From assembly GCA_006969905.1 (NCBI GenBank), contig CP030887.1, positions 1,966,001 through 2,030,000 of the forward strand: 64,000 nt of DNA, given 5' to 3'. A program made the translations under genes and the position numbers. The notes under the pieces were generated by a model, which worked only from the letters and a program-made list of their open reading frames with translations, had not been told where the DNA came from and made no database searches. Positions 1-7,275 of the stretch are shown piece after piece. Positions within the stretch are counted from its first letter, which is position 1, and each line of letters begins with the position of its first letter. This DNA comes from Balneolaceae bacterium. GTDB lineage: Bacteria; Bacteroidota; Rhodothermia; Balneolales; Balneolaceae.

Positions 1-9
1 CCATATAGC

Positions 10-2121
10 ATGATTTACAATAGGTTACCCCAACAGGTATTAGTTTTTTTAATTATTCTATTCTCAGCTTTTCTAAGCTCGTGTAAAAATAACGACACTC
101 AGTTGGTGGTTGATCCGGTAGCAGACGGAGAACTGAAATCAACATTTCCACGCATTGGCTTTTCGGAAGAAAAGAAGGAAAAGCTGGAGTCAAAAAAGAA
201 CTCGGATCAGTGGGTTGATTTGATCACCAGGATGAGTAACCAGGCAGATGGAGGATCCGAACAATACGGTTTTGGAGCCTACCATTTTGCGGTGGCCTAC
301 GCGGTTACCGGAGAGCAGAAATATGCACATACCGCCAGGGAGATGATTTTCCGGGTAATTCACGAACCTGATTATTGTAACCTCACAAGCACCTACCTTC
401 GGGCTCCGGGTTGTACCGGCCAGGTTGCATTTGCTGCAGATATACTATTCAGCGAATTATCTGACGAGGATAAAGAAGAGATCTTTGATTACCTCGAAAC
501 CGCTGCGAGTGGCATTGTTAACCTGGAGGGCTGGAGCGGCTGGGGATGGCAGGATGGTAACCCGGCATTTAAAGAGTTGAATAATTTTTATCCGGGCCAT
601 GTTCAGACAATCCTGAATTATGCTTTGCTGGCTTACAATCACAGGGAATTAGCACGCGGTTATTATAAAATGATTGTAGAAGAAGAATTGCCCCGGGCTT
701 TTGATATGATCAGGGAGGAACTGGCGGGTGGCCACGGAGCAGAAGGTACATGGTACGATGACAAGATGTTCGGGCATTACGCAGAAGTAGTACTTATGCT
801 GCGTGAGGCTACCCAGGGCAAGGTAGATTTTGGAAAGGAGTACGCAGATGTATTTGCTGATTACGCAACCTGGAGGCTCTACTCTGTTATGAACAGGAGG
901 GAAGAAAATGGCGAGCCGCAGCTTTATGATACACCAACAGGAGATCAGCCTGCCGTGGATGAAGCTAAAATCATCGACCTGGCCCGCCTGAGGCTCTGGT
1001 TATTCTCAGATGTGTTAAAAGACACTGACAGATCTGAGGTAGCAGCTTATATCCGCTACTTTGATGAAAATATAGATTTTGAAGTGAAAGGCTATCAACG
1101 TGAGTACCAATTGCATTACTTATTGCATTTCACTGATGAAGCAGGAATGGCAGATTTTACACAGGTACTTCCTGCATATTGGTATTCTGCAGGAAAAGGA
1201 GTGGCACAATACAGAACCGGCTGGGATGAAAACGCAATGGCTGTGACTATCCATTTTTCACCGAGCCAGGGCCAGCGTAACAGCCATTGGCACTTTGGAG
1301 AAGGAGCTTTCTATATATGGTATAAAGGCTGGCAGGCCGATCATCTGAACCGCGTAGAAGGTAACGGTATCCGCCAGTTTACCGGGTTGATGAATACCCT
1401 GCTTGTTAATTCAAACGATGAAACACAAGGCAGGGGAGATGCCCGTGTGTTAGCTTTTAAAGGAGAGCCTGATTTCATGATGGTAAAGGGTGATGCGAGT
1501 GAAATGTACTCGGAAAGCCTGGGTAAATTTGAGAGAACCCTGATCGTATCCGGTCACATGATCAGCATTTATGATCATGCGGAAAAACTGAATGCCGAAG
1601 ATGAAATAAATTTTATTGTAAACAACCAAAGCGGTTTTTCGATTGAAGGGAACCGGTATACCGCTCAAAACCTGGAAGGGCAGTTGGTGATTGAAACTAT
1701 GTTTCCAACGGGAATGGCTGGGAATATTACATCAGAGGCCAGCCAAAGGACAATGGGCATACAGGTAAACCTGAACTCTTCCGGGTCAACGCTCAATACG
1801 CTTCATGCTTTGCAGGTTGGCGACAAGGGTTCGGTACCTGCCGTTGTTTCTGAGGTACAAGACGGATGGTTTTATGGCACCTTCTTCAAAGGTGCGGATG
1901 CATCTTATGTACACATGATAAATGTCAGTAATCAGGGGGCTACGGGTTTGAGTTACGAGTTGGATGCAACGCACAGTATCAAACACGTTATAGCAGGGCT
2001 TAACGAAGGCGATTACCAGGTTTTGCAGAACGGGCAAACTTTAACTAACGCAAAGGTGGGAGAAGATGGAGTGCTCTCTTTCAGTTCCCCAGCCGGGGGG
2101 ATATTTAACATAGTGGAGTAG
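10..2121 (+). CDS. Heparinase II/III-like polysaccharide lyase, lipoprotein
   Basis: A 703-residue predicted exported lipoprotein: hydrophobic segment at residues 9-22 followed by lipobox LSSC with Cys25. Residues about 80-340 look like the alpha/alpha toroid of polysaccharide lyases and 395-700 like the beta-sandwich of heparinase II/III-like proteins, with the stretch starting at Ser425 (SHWHFGEGAF) matching the conserved start of that domain. Such enzymes cleave uronic-acid-containing polysaccharides by beta-elimination; the substrate cannot be told. The reading frame is open to the window edge, but the signal peptide placed at the first ATG supports this start. Its usual neighbours would be other carbohydrate genes, which are outside the window. 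Family call is by eye from domain architecture. Confidence 0.75.
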   Translation: MIYNRLPQQVLVFLIILFSAFLSSCKNNDTQLVVDPVADGELKSTFPRIGFSEEKKEKLESKKNSDQWVDLITRMSNQADGGSEQYGFGAYHFAVAYAVTGEQKYAHTAREMIFRVIHEPDYCNLTSTYLRAPGCTGQVAFAADILFSELSDEDKEEIFDYLETAASGIVNLEGWSGWGWQDGNPAFKELNNFYPGHVQTILNYALLAYNHRELARGYYKMIVEEELPRAFDMIREELAGGHGAEGTWYDDKMFGHYAEVVLMLREATQGKVDFGKEYADVFADYATWRLYSVMNRREENGEPQLYDTPTGDQPAVDEAKIIDLARLRLWLFSDVLKDTDRSEVAAYIRYFDENIDFEVKGYQREYQLHYLLHFTDEAGMADFTQVLPAYWYSAGKGVAQYRTGWDENAMAVTIHFSPSQGQRNSHWHFGEGAFYIWYKGWQADHLNRVEGNGIRQFTGLMNTLLVNSNDETQGRGDARVLAFKGEPDFMMVKGDASEMYSESLGKFERTLIVSGHMISIYDHAEKLNAEDEINFIVNNQSGFSIEGNRYTAQNLEGQLVIETMFPTGMAGNITSEASQRTMGIQVNLNSSGSTLNTLHALQVGDKGSVPAVVSEVQDGWFYGTFFKGADASYVHMINVSNQGATGLSYELDATHSIKHVIAGLNEGDYQVLQNGQTLTNAKVGEDGVLSFSSPAGGIFNIVE

Positions 2122-2124
2122 TCC

Positions 2125-2165
2125 GCCACGTTGTAGATGAAGAGCGGATGGGACTCATCTACAAC
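2125..2165 (+). repeat. Hairpin repeat, left copy
   Basis: An 11-base perfect inverted repeat, GTTGTAGATGA at 2130-2140 and TCATCTACAAC at 2155-2165, around a 14-base loop. The same element with the same loop length recurs at 9595-9635, where one stem pair has changed from T-A to G-C on both arms. The first 24 bases of the two copies differ at that single position. It lies directly after the heparinase-like gene, at the left edge of the accessory block. Confidence 0.75.
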
Positions 2166-2187
2166 AGTTTTGTGTATGAAAAGTAGC

Positions 2188-2208
2188 GCCTGCCTATCGG
2201 CAGACAGG
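2188..2208. repeat. Short palindromic repeat (CTGCC...GGCAG type)
   Basis: An imperfect palindrome built on CTGCC-TATC-GGCAG in the non-coding interval after the left hairpin repeat. It sits inside a wider, weaker inverted pair formed by a GAAAAGTAG stretch near 2178-2186 and a CTAACTTTTC stretch near 2221-2230. It resembles short GC-rich intergenic palindromes common in Bacteroidota genomes. No coding potential is convincing in 2122-2310. Confidence 0.4.
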
Positions 2209-2310
2209 GATTTTTACACACTAACTTTTCAGAAAGCAAGATACTTAATTAAAAACGAAAGCGATTCAGGTTTCGCACCCAAACCGCTATCTTTATATAC
2301 GCGGTCGTAC

Positions 2311-3378
2311 TTAGTACTTGTTTGATTTTCTTGTTTTCTTATAGTGTTTTATCATTTTTCCGAAATTTTTGTCCTTTCTGCGTTTTTCAGCTACAGTTGA
2401 TTCATAGTGTTCTTTTTCTCGTTCCATTTTCAAAAAATTCTCGAAATGTGATTTCTCTATCTGTCCATTCTCTATCGCTAATTGAACCGCACAACCACTT
2501 TCTGAGGTATGGGTACAATCCGAAAACCTGCAATCTTGTGACAGGTCGTATATAGCTTCAAATGTATTTTCCAGTCCGTCTGAACTATCAGTGATACCCA
2601 CTTCCCGCATTCCAGGATTGTCGATAAGTATGGCTCCATTTGTTATTGGAATTAATTCACGATGTGTTGTAACGTGCTTACCTCTATCAATGCTTTCACT
2701 AATAGAGGCTGTTTTCATTCGACTTTGTCCAATCAGGTTGTTAATCAGTGATGATTTTCCCACACCTGATGAACCAAGAAGACAATATGTCTTTCCTTTA
2801 TAGAGAAGTTTTTCCAATTTATCTATTCCAGCCTTTGTTTCATTACTTACGTGAATAACTGGTACATTTTCAATTCTGATTTTTATTTTGTTGAGCAAAT
2901 CATTCAGGTTCTGCTCGTCCGTTAAGTCCGTTTTGGTTACAACTATTATAGGCTCAATCTTGGAACTGTAGCAAAGCGTTAAATATCTTTCCAATCGGTT
3001 AATATTAAAATCCCTGTTTACCGACTGCAGGATTAATCCATAATCGATATTGCTGGCAATTATTTGCAACTCACCAAACTTGTTTACAGCTTGTCTGGAA
3101 AGAGTTGAAAACCTGGGTAGAATACTATGAATAATTGCAAAATTAGGTTCATGATTTATCAACGAAACCCAATCACCTACAGCTGGAAAATCTTTACGGC
3201 TTTTGGCAGAAAACCTTAAATTTCCTGTAATCTCTGCTTCAAATTCACCTTTTTCATTCTTTACAATATACCTTTCCTTGTGTTCGGCTATTACACGTCC
3301 AATTTCAAAATCACCAAGAGAATTCTTTAAAATATAGTCTTCAAATTCCTTAACATATCCTAAATCGTATATATTCAT
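2311..3378 (-). CDS. rsgA: RsgA-like ribosome small subunit-dependent GTPase
   Basis: A 355-residue circularly permuted GTPase. An N-terminal OB-fold-like region (about 20-90) precedes the G domain, where the order is G4 TKTD at 148-151, P-loop GSSGVGKS at 202-209 and G3 DNPGMRE at 253-259. A zinc knuckle follows with Cys283, Cys288, His290 and Cys296. RsgA family members help mature the 30S subunit and release RbfA. The gene follows the acetyltransferase with an 11-base gap, so the two are probably co-transcribed. Being inside a cassette-like block and beside a second rsgA 5' remnant, it may be an accessory copy rather than the housekeeping one; that needs the rest of the genome to decide. 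Confidence 0.88.
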   Translation of the reverse strand: MNIYDLGYVKEFEDYILKNSLGDFEIGRVIAEHKERYIVKNEKGEFEAEITGNLRFSAKSRKDFPAVGDWVSLINHEPNFAIIHSILPRFSTLSRQAVNKFGELQIIASNIDYGLILQSVNRDFNINRLERYLTLCYSSKIEPIIVVTKTDLTDEQNLNDLLNKIKIRIENVPVIHVSNETKAGIDKLEKLLYKGKTYCLLGSSGVGKSSLINNLIGQSRMKTASISESIDRGKHVTTHRELIPITNGAILIDNPGMREVGITDSSDGLENTFEAIYDLSQDCRFSDCTHTSESGCAVQLAIENGQIEKSHFENFLKMEREKEHYESTVAEKRRKDKNFGKMIKHYKKTRKSNKY

Positions 3379-3389
3379 ATTGTTTTGAT

Positions 3390-4001
3390 TTAAATATTAA
3401 TGGGAAATTTTGGTTGCCCCTTTTCTTTTTCTGGAAAAAGATTTTCAAATTCTAGAAAATCAGTTTCATTGACTTGAAATGCTTCGTCATCAAAAAATCT
3501 ACCTGTAATTTCATTTAATCCATTTTTTTGAAGTTCTAAAGCCATAAATTGAGGGAAATTCTGACCTTCTTTTGTGGTGATACCGTACTTGCGTGCATCA
3601 TCAAACCCAAAGCGATGATAGTAATTGGGGTCACCAAATAAAATCATACCCTTATAAGCTAATTCTTTTGCCACAGTAATAGAATGCTTTAAAAGCTGAG
3701 TGCCAATGCCCATTTTTTGCATTTCAGGTAAAATGGCAAATGGACCAACACAAAGGATCTCATGTTCCTTATGTTGATTATCAACAACTTTCGCCTTGCT
3801 TGAGATAATATGTCCCACAATCTTTTTATTGTAAATAACGAGTAAATCAAGTTGTGGTATGTACTCTTTACTTTTGCGTAAATTATGTAAGATGAAGTGA
3901 TCTGTACATCCAGGTGTAAATAAATTCCAAAATATTTCTCGGGTAAAATTCTCTGTATAATTATATTCTGTTTTCTTTGTTTGTCTAATGGTTATTTGCA
4001 T
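3390..4001 (-). CDS. GNAT family N-acetyltransferase (YhbS-like)
   Basis: A 203-residue GNAT fold protein. The acetyl-CoA pyrophosphate loop QKMGIG is at 95-100, after the beta strand CVGPFAILPE, and the GDPNYYHRFGF signature at 123-133 is typical of the YhbS-like subgroup. The acceptor substrate is unknown. The start ATG overlaps, in another frame, a short stretch that looks like the beginning of a second rsgA gene (4054-4101), as if this gene had replaced the rest of it. It is immediately upstream of the RsgA-like gene on the same strand. Confidence 0.85.
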   Translation of the reverse strand: MQITIRQTKKTEYNYTENFTREIFWNLFTPGCTDHFILHNLRKSKEYIPQLDLLVIYNKKIVGHIISSKAKVVDNQHKEHEILCVGPFAILPEMQKMGIGTQLLKHSITVAKELAYKGMILFGDPNYYHRFGFDDARKYGITTKEGQNFPQFMALELQKNGLNEITGRFFDDEAFQVNETDFLEFENLFPEKEKGQPKFPINI

Positions 4002-4053
4002 AATCTTTAAAATTACGTGTCTTTATTTTAACTAATTTGATTTTTAGGACAAG

Positions 4054-4101
4054 TCTATATTTTTCGAAGTAATCATTATATCCTAAATCTTGAAGTTTCA
4101 T
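4054..4101 (-). pseudogene. rsgA 5' remnant
   Basis: Reading leftward from the ATG at 4099-4101 gives a peptide beginning MKLQDLGYNDYFEKYR, which parallels the start of the intact RsgA-like protein in this block (MNIYDLGYVKEFEDYI). The similarity ends after about 16 codons and the frame closes inside the start of the acetyltransferase gene. The CTAATGGGC motif at 4117-4125 stands 16 bases upstream, as at other presumed cassette starts. I read it as a truncated rsgA copy; chance similarity over 16 codons is possible but less likely. Confidence 0.55.
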
Positions 4102-4129
4102 CGTTTCTATGTATTCCTAATGGGCTTTG

Positions 4130-4924
4130 CTAGTTTAATTTAATTACTTTGGTTGTGCTGTTTACCAAAGTTTCAAACCGATTCAATTCTTCACGGTTTT
4201 TTATTTCATAATGCATGGGAATAGCAATTTTGGGTTTAATTTGATTTACAATCTCAGCAGCCTCCTCCTCATTCATCGTTAGGTTATCTCCTCCAATAGG
4301 AACCAAAGCAACATCAATACCACTCAATTCTTTCATTTCAGGGATATAGTCTGTATCTCCTGCATGATAAATTCTTAAACCATTTTTTGATGTGATGACA
4401 TAGCCCACATTTTCTTTTGATTTAGGGTGGGCTTTAATCCATAAAAAAACCGGTTTTGTATTGTATGCAAAAATTGTTTCGATGCTAAAATCTTCAAATT
4501 GTAATTGTTGATCAGGTTTTACGATCTGGATTTCGTTTTTGACATCTCTTAATTTTTTTGCGGCTCCTTTCGAACAAATAATCTCTGTTTCATCTTTTAA
4601 AAGGGCTTCAATATCTGTTGAAGAGAAATGGTCAGGGTGAGCATGAGTTATCAAAATATAGTCTGCTGGTTCTGCATTCTTAACTTTTACAGGGTCGATG
4701 TAAATAACCTTATTATCAATTTTCAGCTGAAAACTCGATGGGAAAAAGTGTGACTTGTTTACTTTGATAGCTCCCCAGGTTGTTAACGTTGTATTTTCTT
4801 CTATAGTTATTTTTTGGGGAATAGGATTTCTTTCCTCGCTTATCTTCACTTTTACCATGGTACAACCTTGATTAATTGATAAAGCCAAGCAGAGTATTAA
4901 AAAGTATAATCTGTTTGTCTGCAT
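4130..4924 (-). CDS. MBL-fold metal-dependent hydrolase (UlaG-like), exported
   Basis: A 264-residue metallo-beta-lactamase fold protein with an N-terminal hydrophobic signal ending near Cys21; the lipobox is poor, so lipoprotein status is uncertain. The metal site is visible as HAHPDH at 94-99, HAGDTD at 187-192 (Asp190) and His238 in PMHYE. The compact layout resembles the UlaG/L-ascorbate-6-phosphate lactonase-like branch rather than class B beta-lactamases. The TetR gene lies upstream on the same strand and a perfect palindrome 48 bases before the start could be its operator. The substrate is unknown. Confidence 0.85.
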   Translation of the reverse strand: MQTNRLYFLILCLALSINQGCTMVKVKISEERNPIPQKITIEENTTLTTWGAIKVNKSHFFPSSFQLKIDNKVIYIDPVKVKNAEPADYILITHAHPDHFSSTDIEALLKDETEIICSKGAAKKLRDVKNEIQIVKPDQQLQFEDFSIETIFAYNTKPVFLWIKAHPKSKENVGYVITSKNGLRIYHAGDTDYIPEMKELSGIDVALVPIGGDNLTMNEEEAAEIVNQIKPKIAIPMHYEIKNREELNRFETLVNSTTKVIKLN

Positions 4925-4971
4925 TTGTAATGGAATATTTTCACAAAAATAAATACCACAAATGTCAAACT

Positions 4972-4989
4972 TTAGACGGTTCCGTCTAA
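4972..4989. promoter_or_regulatory. Probable TetR-type operator
   Basis: Perfect inverted repeat TTAGACGG-TT-CCGTCTAA between the end of the TetR gene and the start of the MBL-fold gene. Length, symmetry and the AGAC/GTCT half-sites are typical of TetR/AcrR operators. It could also act as a weak hairpin at the end of the TetR transcript, though no T tract follows. Confidence 0.55.
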
Positions 4990-4990
4990 T

Positions 4991-5536
4991 CTAATTCCTT
5001 TTTGGTTTTTGGAAGAGGAGCACCATTTTCCGGATATCCGCAAAATATGCTTTTAGCCAATCACGGTTTAAGGTCTCATGGGTAATTTGCAGATAAAAAT
5101 TTTCCAAACTAAGATGTAACACCATTTTAGCCAGGGGGCTATTTCCTGATAAAGAAATTATGTTTTTCCATACTGGTAATAATCCCTGAATTGAGAATTG
5201 ATTTATTTGAGATAAACACTTTTTGAACGCTTTATTGTCTCTGTGAATTCTTAATTGACGATTGAAGAGCAGGTCAGTTTTATGTTCGATAATAACAGAT
5301 ATTAATTCTTCTTCAGTTTTAGTATTTGATTCCTTTGCAGAAATATTTTTTGCTCGTCTTAAATGTAATTCCAGCAGACTTTCAGTAAAAACCTCTAAAT
5401 CAGCAAACAAATGATAAAATGAAGACTTATTCTTACCGACCTCTTTAGATAACCTTTCTACCTTAAGTCCATTTGGACCTTCATGAGCAAAACATTTGTA
5501 GCCTGTTTCTAACCATATTTTTTCTATTTCTCTCAT
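4991..5536 (-). CDS. TetR/AcrR family transcriptional regulator
   Basis: A 181-residue regulator. The N-terminal helix-turn-helix covers about residues 23-45 (LKVERLSKEVGKNKSSFYHLF), with the SFYHLF recognition-helix end typical of TetR proteins. The C-terminal two thirds is helical and would bind an unknown ligand. It is followed by a palindrome and the MBL-fold gene on the same strand, so it probably controls that gene. It lacks the CTAATGGC motif seen before some other genes of the block. Confidence 0.88.
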   Translation of the reverse strand: MREIEKIWLETGYKCFAHEGPNGLKVERLSKEVGKNKSSFYHLFADLEVFTESLLELHLRRAKNISAKESNTKTEEELISVIIEHKTDLLFNRQLRIHRDNKAFKKCLSQINQFSIQGLLPVWKNIISLSGNSPLAKMVLHLSLENFYLQITHETLNRDWLKAYFADIRKMVLLFQKPKRN

Positions 5537-5551
5537 TTAAAGATGAAGAAA

Positions 5552-5612
5552 AGTGATTCACTACTAAAGTACAAGCATCTTCTCACGCATAGAAATTTTA
5601 GCGAGAATCACT
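5552..5612. repeat. Spaced inverted repeat
   Basis: AGTGATTC at 5552-5559 pairs with GAATCACT at 5605-5612, enclosing 45 bases with further weak pairing. It lies directly upstream of the TetR gene. It could be a decayed recombination hairpin or part of the promoter; nothing decides between these. Confidence 0.35.
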
Positions 5613-5653
5613 AAGGTCATATCAACATTGGTCGGGAATATTGATCTTTGATT

Positions 5654-5680
5654 TTTGAATACAGCTCAAAGTATATTCTC
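5654..5680. repeat. Dispersed 27-base repeat, copy 1
   Basis: A 27-base stretch centred on GAATACAGCTCAAAGTAT that recurs with one mismatch at 11383-11409 upstream of dapD. It contains a small TTTGA/TCAAA stem. This copy lies between the TetR and MerC genes. No known element was recognised. Confidence 0.6.
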
Positions 5681-5705
5681 TATGTTTAATTTTTCCATCT
5701 GTTCC

Positions 5706-6110
5706 TTAGTCACTATCTACACAACAATGATCTGTTTTGCAATGACAATACCTGCGGTTGTACAAATGTAGTATTACCAGAAATGTAGCAGCGAAGTAAG
5801 TAACAGCTTCAGAAAGTTCCAGCCAACTGAATTGCTCGTTCACAATTACCAGGGAGAGTACAACCCAGCTTACCCAGAACAGAGGTTTCATGAAACTGCG
5901 TGAAGTTGTCTGGACGGAACGGTATACAGCAAAAAATGAAATAATTAAAAAAGCATAGTTAATCGAGACCCACCACGTTGGAGCTTCACCACTGTAATCA
6001 GCAGAACCAGCCATTGCTACAAATAGAAAAGGGGTGGCGAAGCAATGAAGCATACATAAAGTACCAGCTAATGCGCCTAAAGAATCGGATTTATTAATCG
6101 TTAAATTCAT
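5706..6110 (-). CDS. MerC domain membrane protein
   Basis: A small four-helix membrane protein of the MerC family, about 134 residues from the chosen ATG. The first helix carries LCMLHC (Cys19, His22, Cys23), the conserved metal-contacting pattern, and the tail is rich in Cys and His (YCHCKTDHCC). MerC proteins are linked to mercury or other heavy-metal uptake. An in-frame ATG at 6147-6149 would add 13 residues but lies only 13 bases from the operator, so the internal start is preferred. It is divergent from a Fur-family gene, and in Bacteroidota such pairs suggest zinc or other metal homeostasis. Confidence 0.85.
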   Translation of the reverse strand: MNLTINKSDSLGALAGTLCMLHCFATPFLFVAMAGSADYSGEAPTWWVSINYAFLIISFFAVYRSVQTTSRSFMKPLFWVSWVVLSLVIVNEQFSWLELSEAVTYFAATFLVILHLYNRRYCHCKTDHCCVDSD

Positions 6111-6162
6111 CAAATAGTTTTCTTGAATAAAAAGGGAACAAATATACATAATTACTTGCTAT

Positions 6163-6177
6163 TGCAACACAGTTGCA
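6163..6177. promoter_or_regulatory. Probable Fur/Zur-type operator
   Basis: Palindrome TGCAAC-ACA-GTTGCA located between the divergent merC-like and Fur-family genes, 12 bases before the latter start. Its position suggests that the Fur-family protein represses both genes through this site. Confidence 0.6.
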
Positions 6178-6189
6178 TTAAAATTAACA

Positions 6190-6570
6190 ATGGGCATTAC
6201 ACGTAGAACAAAGTCAGTTGATTTATTGCTTGCTGAGTTTGATAAGGAATCAGGAGCAATTTCTGTAATTGAATTAATCGAGCGTCTTAATTATAAGATT
6301 AACAAGACTACCATCTATCGTGTGCTTGATAAGTTAGAGGACGACGCTATTCTGCATTCTTTTCTGGATAGCAATGGAAATAAGTGGTACGCAAAATGTG
6401 AAGGTTGCTCAAAGCACCGGCATTATGACGTTCACCCTCATTTTGAATGCATGGACTGTGGAAAAGTGGATTGTTTACCTGTCGAAATTTTGATCCCGAA
6501 CATAAAAAATCGCCAGATCGAAAGTTCTCAAATACTGATTAAAGGTAAATGCGAGGAGTGTGTTGGGTAA
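6190..6570 (+). CDS. Fur family metal-responsive regulator (Zur-like)
   Basis: A 126-residue winged-helix repressor. The DNA-recognition region KTTIYRVLDKLE is at 39-50; the metal sites are the HPHFECMDCGK segment with His82, His84, Cys87 and Cys90, and the C-terminal CEEC with Cys121 and Cys124. This is the usual Fur/Zur pattern with a structural zinc. It is the only rightward gene of the accessory block and is divergent from the MerC gene, with a shared palindrome between them. Whether the signal is zinc, iron or another metal cannot be told from sequence. Confidence 0.88.
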   Translation: MGITRRTKSVDLLLAEFDKESGAISVIELIERLNYKINKTTIYRVLDKLEDDAILHSFLDSNGNKWYAKCEGCSKHRHYDVHPHFECMDCGKVDCLPVEILIPNIKNRQIESSQILIKGKCEECVG

Positions 6571-6615
6571 CGTGGCTAAACTGCGTTTTAATGCAGTTTA
6601 GGTGATGTTGTAAGC
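6568..6615. repeat. attC-like imperfect hairpin
   Basis: The perfect stem CTAAACTGC (6576-6584) and GCAGTTTAG (6593-6601) encloses an 8-base loop and extends imperfectly outward to TAACGTGGC on one side and GTTGTAAGC on the other. These outer boxes are the same as at other putative sites of the block. It overlaps the fur stop codon and lies between oppositely oriented genes. There is no T tract, so a simple terminator is less likely. Confidence 0.5.
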
Positions 6616-6621
6616 CGTTTT

Positions 6622-7197
6622 TTATCTAAACTGTTTTGATTTCATCTGTAAACTAGCGTTTTCAACGATTTCCGAAATTCGTTTATTTCTTGTGTTATCT
6701 CTCTTAGCTGAAACTACCCAGTATAGAAGCACTTTTTTAGAAGATTTATTTAGACTTTCAAAGTATTGCATTGCTCCTTTCTGTATTCTAAGTTCTTGTT
6801 CCAGGTCTTCAGGTATCTCTAGCCTTTCAACAATATCTAGAATTGCCCAAGAATCATTTTCTTTTGCAATTTCAATGCTTTTATAACCAGCTTCTTTCAT
6901 AAGTTTCTGATCAATTAGGTTTTTTATTTTATCCTTATTTACTTTTGACCAATTACTTTTCGGCTTTCTTTTACTGAAATATTGTTTGAATCGCTCTTTA
7001 TCAATTGTCTTTTTTGTACTGTCAATCCAGCCAAAACAAAGTGCTTGGTCAACAGATTCACTCCAACTAAGGTTGAAATTTGGATTGCTTTTTTTATAAA
7101 AAACCAACCAAACGGCATCCTTTCTTTTATGATTCAATTCAAGCCATTCTCTCCATTCTTCTTCACTTTTCGGACAAATTTCTTCCGCTTCTTTCAT
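6622..7197 (-). CDS. YdeI/OmdA family protein
   Basis: A 191-residue protein of the YdeI/OmpD-associated family. It shows the family start CPKSEEEWREWLELNH, the core SWSESVDQALCFGWIDS at about 44-60, then the RFKQYFSKRKPKSNWSKVN segment. Members have been linked to peptide or phage susceptibility in some bacteria, but their biochemistry is not settled. It stands alone between two putative recombination motifs with CTAATGGC 11 bases upstream of its start, as expected for a single-gene cassette. Confidence 0.85.
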   Translation of the reverse strand: MKEAEEICPKSEEEWREWLELNHKRKDAVWLVFYKKSNPNFNLSWSESVDQALCFGWIDSTKKTIDKERFKQYFSKRKPKSNWSKVNKDKIKNLIDQKLMKEAGYKSIEIAKENDSWAILDIVERLEIPEDLEQELRIQKGAMQYFESLNKSSKKVLLYWVVSAKRDNTRNKRISEIVENASLQMKSKQFR

Positions 7198-7207
7198 TCT
7201 GGTTTCT

Positions 7208-7231
7208 CTAATGGCAAACAGTGTTGTAAGC
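7208..7231. repeat. Cassette-junction motif pair
   Basis: CTAATGGC at 7208-7215 followed by GTTGTAAGC at 7223-7231. The same pair, with GTTGTAAGC reversed and abutting, occurs at 9497-9511. Here no long hairpin is present, so this could be a degenerate attC-like junction between the YdeI gene and the hydrolase operon. Confidence 0.45.
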
Positions 7232-7275
7232 GTTTTTATATCACAATAACTTTAGACACCCTCTAATTCTCTATA

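Noticed and set aside
2137-2325. 62-codon plus-strand ORF after the heparinase-like gene
   Set aside because: It runs through the hairpin repeat and palindromes and overlaps the rsgA end; no protein-like composition.
6576-6601. Simple rho-independent terminator for fur
   Set aside because: No T tract, and the outer boxes match those of other sites; attC-like reading preferred, though terminator activity is not excluded.
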